Of a stretch of 64,000 nucleotides of DNA, positions 58,196 through 64,000 are shown piece after piece. Position 1 is the first letter of the stretch; every line of letters starts with the position of its first letter. The notes under the pieces are model-generated. The model was given only the letters and a program-made list of their open reading frames with translations. It made no database searches and was not told where the DNA came from. The stretch is from Hemicentrotus pulcherrimus (lineage: Eukaryota; Echinodermata; Echinoidea; Camarodonta; Strongylocentrotidae): positions 289,081 to 353,080 of the forward strand of contig BEXV01000036.1 in the NCBI GenBank assembly GCA_003118195.1, given 5' to 3'. The translations under genes and the position numbers were made by a program.

Positions 58196-61100
58196 TGATC
58201 TGCTCTTCTGATGATGAGCAAACTCAACAAGAAATATTACTCTATCCAAATCACAACACTTTTGTAATCACATTCTACATTCTATTCTATGGAGTGTGTG
58301 TATGTATGTGTGGGTTAGTGAGTGTGTGGGAGAGTATGTGGTGTGTTAATGTTGCCCTTTCAGCTCCTGATATCCCCTCTTCTCACTTTCCATTTAGAGA
58401 CAACATCCCGCAAGGTTAACAAAAATGTCAGATTACAACACATTTGCTATCTTCTGAAGATAGCAACTTTAATACAAGTTAGTTTCTATGAGTACATCAA
58501 GTCCTTAAAAGATATAAACTCTCCCCTTCCCCCCCCCCTCACCTCACCTCTCCATCCCACCCATTCTCTCTTTAATTAGACAACAAGAACTAAAAGAACA
58601 TCAGCAAGACAACTTAACACAGCGCAATTAAAGTCGCATTTCAACTCCTAGCCATTCATAATTCATAACAAATGAAATATATATTCACTGTTTATCATTT
58701 AAAACTTTACTAAAAATTGGTTTCTTCAACAATAATAATAAGCAAACCAGCTTTGCTTTTCAAAAGGGACACAAACTCTGATGAACCAGAGGCAAATATT
58801 CATTGTCAGAGCAACGTGAGTGGCATGCTAAGCTTCTACTTCAAAGCATAACTTGATTTACCTCAGGGCTGTAACAATATCCTCTGGATCTTAATAGCAA
58901 AATTTTCTAACAAACAAGATGAACAAATCTTGAAAAACATAACTTTCTGCATGAACTACGGCTAACAAAACAAGATGGAACACTCACCCAAAAGAAAAAG
59001 TCTTCCACTATTTATTTAAGTTCATTTTGACTACCATAATAACGTAATAAGAAGATGTATCATCTATAATGGACTGAGCATCACACCTGATTAAATGGAT
59101 ACTAACTGGAGTTATCTCAGAACAGCTTTGAAAACTAGCTAAGAAAACATTGCCATGGGGAAAATCTGGCATTTCGAGACAAGTCTACAGTCAATCTCCA
59201 AGATAAAATGAGTGGGTGTGTTTTCTTTTCTTTCTAAGAGATGTTCAAAGGGGGAAAAGAGAGAGAAAATATTGGATTACCTGGGAAAAGAATACACAAG
59301 TAATTCTAGTAAACTTGATGTAACTAATCTGAGCAACGTATAACAATATCTCAGAGAATAGAGCTGCAGGTAGTCTCTTACCAATAATCAAAACATTGGA
59401 GAGATTTCTCTGAACTGTGGTTACTGATGGAGATTGATAAGCTACAAATGGAACAAAGAAATGATTAATCTAAGTAATGAGTTACATTCCTCTCATCTTG
59501 TAATGTGATCACTGTATTTTTAATTTTTTTATTGGTGTAAATTCAAAGGAATATGCATAGTTTTTAGAGAGATGATCTAATCCCCCCACCCCACTATCAA
59601 TTATATAAATCCACAAAATGTCATAAATTTGTGAACAGTCCAATGGACTTTCATTCGTAATTTGAAAAATCTTCTTTTGTCATCAAGAATTTGTAAAAAA
59701 TAAATGTGATGAGAGCATTTGATTTTCAAATAATATTTTTACTACAGTTTTTCTGCTCTTTACATTGGACAAAGAAATCCTCAGAACTCATTGTCAATCT
59801 ACTTGATATCCCATTTCTACACTGTAATAGCACTCTGTATTTTTTTCGTGTAAATGAGGGCTAAGGGTAGTCTAAACAAAGCTTGGCATACACTAACAGG
59901 AGGATCCTACGCTATCATCACATATGAAACATATCTCCTCATTACCACTAGCAATCAAGCTCATATTCCTAATCTAGAACAAATATTGACAAAGAGCATA
60001 ACTAGCATCTGTACTCTGCAAACAATAGTTCAATAGGGAAAAGAACTGACCCAAGAAAAATGAGACGGTACATCATGATTTTTAAACTTTTTAACCAAAA
60101 TCACACAAAAGGTGAGTGCAGGATGGCAGGTTTATTTTTATAAGAGAAGCATGTTGAAATGTTTAACTAATTTGTCTCATATTCACCATGTGTGATTCTA
60201 TCCTAAGTGAAACCTAATTGGACAGTAATGAAGTCTCAACTCGGATCTTATTTTCTAGGTCTCATTCTAAGATAGGTGTCTCCTTCAACCGAGCGAAGTC
60301 ACAATCTGTTCAGTTTATTGTTCTTAACTTCATAAACATTTTGAATATCCCTCTGTTAGTTTATAAAACAATATATAAAATCTTTGTTAGTATTCTCCAA
60401 GTGTGAAATTAAAATTTATTCAGTGGGAGTTGGAGAAAAAAATAATGATGACATTAGTTAAAGTAATCCATTACCGGTATGCCTTCGCAAGAGGGAATTC
60501 TACTTTTTTTTTCTTTGTAGTTTGTCTCATTGTTGCACCCAAATTTGTCAATGATCAACACTTTAGACCCTCTTGGCACTTTGAATGGAACTAAGAATTA
60601 GCATTTAGCTCTGGTTTTCGTTTGAGTTTGGATGGTTTTAATCAATGGTCTGGGCTTCCAGACATGCATCTATTGACTTGATTAGATGTGAAGGGTTAAA
60701 TGAGCACCCTGGACAAGGGGGGTCAATCATTATTGTGGGTTATCTTTCTCACTGGAGGGGAATCTCTTCCTAACGACTCGCTAGGGAGATGAGATGATGA
60801 CGTATATTGATGAACGAACAAGGATTAAGGGATGGATGATGGACGGGAAGACTGGATTTGCATCTCACGTTCTCTCGCCGTTCTCTCGCTCTCTCTCATT
60901 CAGCCTGTGGGGGCTTTCAAACCTTACTAAAAGGCCAAAACATGCTGAAAAGTCAATATGTCATTCTATTCCTTACATCTATTCATATATTCAGAAAAGG
61001 ACATGTATCCAGCTGAAAATACACTCACAAAACACAAAGGTATTGAAGGTCATTGAAACAAGTGTACTACAAAATAATACTGAGCGACTTTGTCAGTATC

Positions 61101-61429
61101 AGGGTCAGAGATTAAAAATGCTCTAATAAAAGAAGTAATAGTACTTGCTAAATAATTATAAAAACAGAAAGATCTGCACCACTATTCATTTATGATTCTA
61201 TTTAAGAAACTTGGAAATGGTTAAGAGGATGAATAACTTGAAGTACTCAACCAAATCTAAATTGCAAGTTGAAAAGGCTTAGTACGAAAAAAAATCAAAA
61301 CAATTATAATAACATTCAAATAAATGTGACCCTCCCCCTTCCTCCCCCTCTCTTTCTCTCTCATCCATTGTTATTATCAATTCTAGAGGTTAACTAATCC
61401 CAGGGAGAGTGAGAGAGATAGATGGATGA

Positions 61430-61660
61430 GCGCGGAATCCAGTGTTATCTATCTCACAGCATCACTCTAGGGCTTAATCGTTATTCTGCATTGGGTTTCC
61501 GACTTTTCCGGATATCCCTGTAACCCGCCTAGTGGGCACACGATTGCATTACGATTTGAATCCGGCGTGACGCACGATTGTTGCGTTGTGCCTGGCTCGA
61601 CGCGGGCGATTCTCGTAATAAATCTGTACCAACACAAGTCGAGCTACCGTGACATGAATA
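61430..61660. promoter_or_regulatory. CpG-richer pocket
   Basis: Contains atccggcgtgacgcacgatt, gttgcgttgtgcc and ctcgacgcgggcgattctcg in otherwise CpG-poor DNA. No open frame of note. A candidate regulatory region only. Confidence 0.25.
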
Positions 61661-62063
61661 CGTAAGTTTACATGGCATGAGCAGATGTTGATTTAGGAAA
61701 AGTACACTACGTATAGAGTTAGTTCCGCTCTTACCAAAACTATCGGGAAAAACCCCCTAAAATTAAAATCAGGCCTTCTAATCAACTAATCCAAGATTCT
61801 GTGTCGGGCATTTTTCTGTGACAATTCTGTGCAAATGACTTTTGCACTTCACTAATTTAGAAAAATCTTATTCTCTTACATGTCCACTTGAAATACAATT
61901 TATTGAACTGTATCTCAGAACTTCCGATACGAACAATCGGATTCACCTTGTAATTGCTTCACACTACCTTAAAGAAGAAGGGAAAAGTGAGGGAAAGTGT
62001 GTTGAAAACGATTCACCCCAAAATGCCTGTTTATGATGCACTCTCCCAACCAAAATATTTCCA

Positions 62064-62105
62064 CAGAGAGAGAGAGAGAGAGAGAGTGAGAGAGGGAGAG
62101 GCAGA
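62064..62105. repeat. GA microsatellite
   Basis: (GA)n. Confidence 0.9.
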
Positions 62106-63866
62106 AGAGGGTTGTACTTTAGATCAACTGGATCTTGACAGGCAGAGGGTCTCTGAAGGAGGAAGAATGGTGAGGAAGAATGGTAAGGAGCCAATTTATT
62201 CTACTACTCGTCCCACCGAGACCAGGTTGCAACCATAACAAGATGTGCAAATAGATTATCAAATTTTGTCACCTGCCCCAGCCTACAACTTAATCAAAAG
62301 AAGCTTCCCATGGGTTCGACGCTAGCTCGATCCTTCCCTTCATCCTCTCCCTTTCTCATCATCATTATTTGAAAGGCTTTCCTTGCGTAAGTCTTTGTGT
62401 TTTGCCCCATGGCTAGTTATAACCCAATGTATCTTAACAACTCTATAAAAATTCAGTTTAAATATTTATATAAGCACCAAAAAGGTTCCATCTTTTTCTT
62501 TTGTATTTTATTGAGTTACTTCTGTTTTCAGTTTTCCTTATGCTTCCTCTATTCCTCTCAAATATTTTCTTAAGAAGTATCTTCTAATTTCCACATGTTG
62601 ATCTCTCTCCTGAAGCAATTGTGCTTAGTCCTTTCTCTACAGACACTAGAAACATACATCACTTTCAAGAAAGAGTAAAAATTCAGGAATCGTTGAGGGA
62701 CCACAATTAGCTTATTGCAATCATGATCACACTTCTAATTCAGAAAACATAAATCTCCATGGACTTAGGACTCTGAGCGACTATTTCCTACGAGTCTTAT
62801 ATCTCAGACCTCATTAAGCCTACAATCTCTTCGTCCTTTTTTAACTTATTCCTAAGAATAGTCTTTGCCTCAAACCTCTTCTTGCCATTGTACCATTCTT
62901 AGCAGACTATTGTCGCTAACTATTAAAAAAACATCATAGACAGCTTGACAAAAGAAAGTATTAAAAACATCATTATCATTTGCACTTTTGTTTATTTGGT
63001 AGCATGAAGGATACTACCGGTCTTTTGGGAAACGTCTCTTTGCTACTAAACATTTTTTCAATCATCGGGATCATGATGAGGTTTAGATTACAAGACTAGC
63101 AGCTTCCATTTTGTTATTCTTATTGCAAAAAGTAATTTCATCAAAGCTGAAGCTAACGTCCTGGGAAAGAAAAAAATGGTTAATTTGTAACGTTATCCAG
63201 TTGGGCCCATTCTTGTATCCCGCTGCTAAGCAACGACCATCATTGAATATGAACCCTCTGAAAAGCATCTCTTTAGGTAGAGGTGAAAACAGATGCGGTA
63301 AAACAGCTTGGGTTTCAGTGGCCAAGATTTCCTTCTGTTCACCATAGTAATTTGAGATCCCCAAATTGACCACTTAGAATGAGGAGAGATTCTGAGATTT
63401 TTCTTTCTTTCTTTCTAGATCTTTCCCCTGAAGCCACAGCTTTACATACTGCTCGACCTACTAGCAAAACGATGTACCAAGGAAAATGAAAAAATATTGA
63501 AGTGAAAAAATATTGAAGTGAAAACAGAAAAAAATGTGCTTGAAATATAAACTTTGTACCCCAATCCATAAGCATGTTCAAGTAATTAGACAACTAAATA
63601 CAATTGCTTGTACACAGAATACATTTTTCTTTTATTATTTCAGGATAATGGTCATACTTGGAGCCGAGAATAGCTTGTTTGGTTATCTTAAATGAGTTAA
63701 TGATAGCTAAGATTCTTGTTGTCTTGTAGACTTCCTAATGATTGCACTACTATTCATAACAATATCTTTATACAACATGGAAATTAAAGGAGAAAAAAAT
63801 GGAAATAAATCCAATTTGTCAACTTTTGTCATAAGTAGGTTCATATCTACTGTAGATTAAAACATG

Positions 63867-63867
<1 letters not shown>

Positions 63868-63900
<33 letters not shown>
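63868..63900. repeat. (AAT)n microsatellite
   Basis: About 10 units. Confidence 0.95.
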
Positions 63901-63901
<1 letters not shown>

Positions 63902-64000
63902 CAATACAGTTATGATGCTTACCACTTTTTACTTCCAATGCACTTTGGAGTATAAGAGATGATATAGACAATAAAAAGAAAATACAACTCCAATCAGATA

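Larger units (their letters stand above)
43365..64000. other. Upstream region: plexin 5' introns or intergenic; no exon recognised
   Basis: About 20.6 kb upstream of P1. I found no segment encoding sema-domain or PSI1 motifs (such as DPYCGWC) on the minus strand, and no convincing gene on the plus strand. It holds microsatellites, one TIR element, a duplicated GA block, two CpG-richer pockets and the assembly gap. It may contain short sema exons that I cannot see without a protein alignment. Confidence 0.6.

Overview
This is a eukaryotic, intron-rich, AT-rich genomic window from a draft assembly. Runs of N sit beside G/C homopolymers or simple repeats. The many foldback MITEs, including an inverted-repeat family whose ends read 'gggcaagtccactcc', the SINE-like unit ending in 'aagcgccatataag' plus (ATT)n, and the gene types point to a marine deuterostome, most likely an echinoderm such as a sea urchin. 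The species call is inference.

Two protein genes can be reconstructed, both on the minus strand and arranged head to tail. (1) 109-7831: a nine-exon type-B carboxylesterase / cholinesterase-like secreted enzyme of about 575 codons. It has a signal peptide and a complete Ser-Glu-His triad, but an in-frame TAG in exon 6. (2) 12949-43364: 26 consecutive, phase-consistent exons of an A-type plexin (semaphorin receptor). They run from the end of the first PSI domain through the IPT/PSI stalk, a transmembrane helix and the split RasGAP domain with its Rho-GTPase-binding insert, to a TGA stop. The sema domain and start codon were not found; they lie beyond 64000 or in exons I could not recognise. 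One IPT exon of the plexin also carries an in-frame TAG.

The most unusual content is inside the plexin gene. The first exon of its Rho-GTPase-binding domain has a diverged downstream partner at 18609-18725. The partner has intact splice sites, an open frame, symmetric 1-1 phase and ungapped protein similarity over 32 residues, so it reads as a frame-preserving cassette exon formed by exon duplication. A second exon, in IPT3, has a tandem copy 150 bp upstream (26381-26419 and beyond). That copy is broken by a 31-bp insertion but could still splice as a 39-nt symmetric mini-exon.

The rest is introns, a roughly 5-kb intergenic stretch (7832-12948) and about 20 kb upstream of the first recognised plexin exon (43365-64000). 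These hold at least nine terminal-inverted-repeat or foldback elements, microsatellites (mainly GA/CT), a 318-base assembly gap (46503-46820), and a 75-bp GA-rich block present twice. No rRNA, tRNA, CRISPR array or prokaryotic feature was seen. Plus-strand open frames are short and look like noise.
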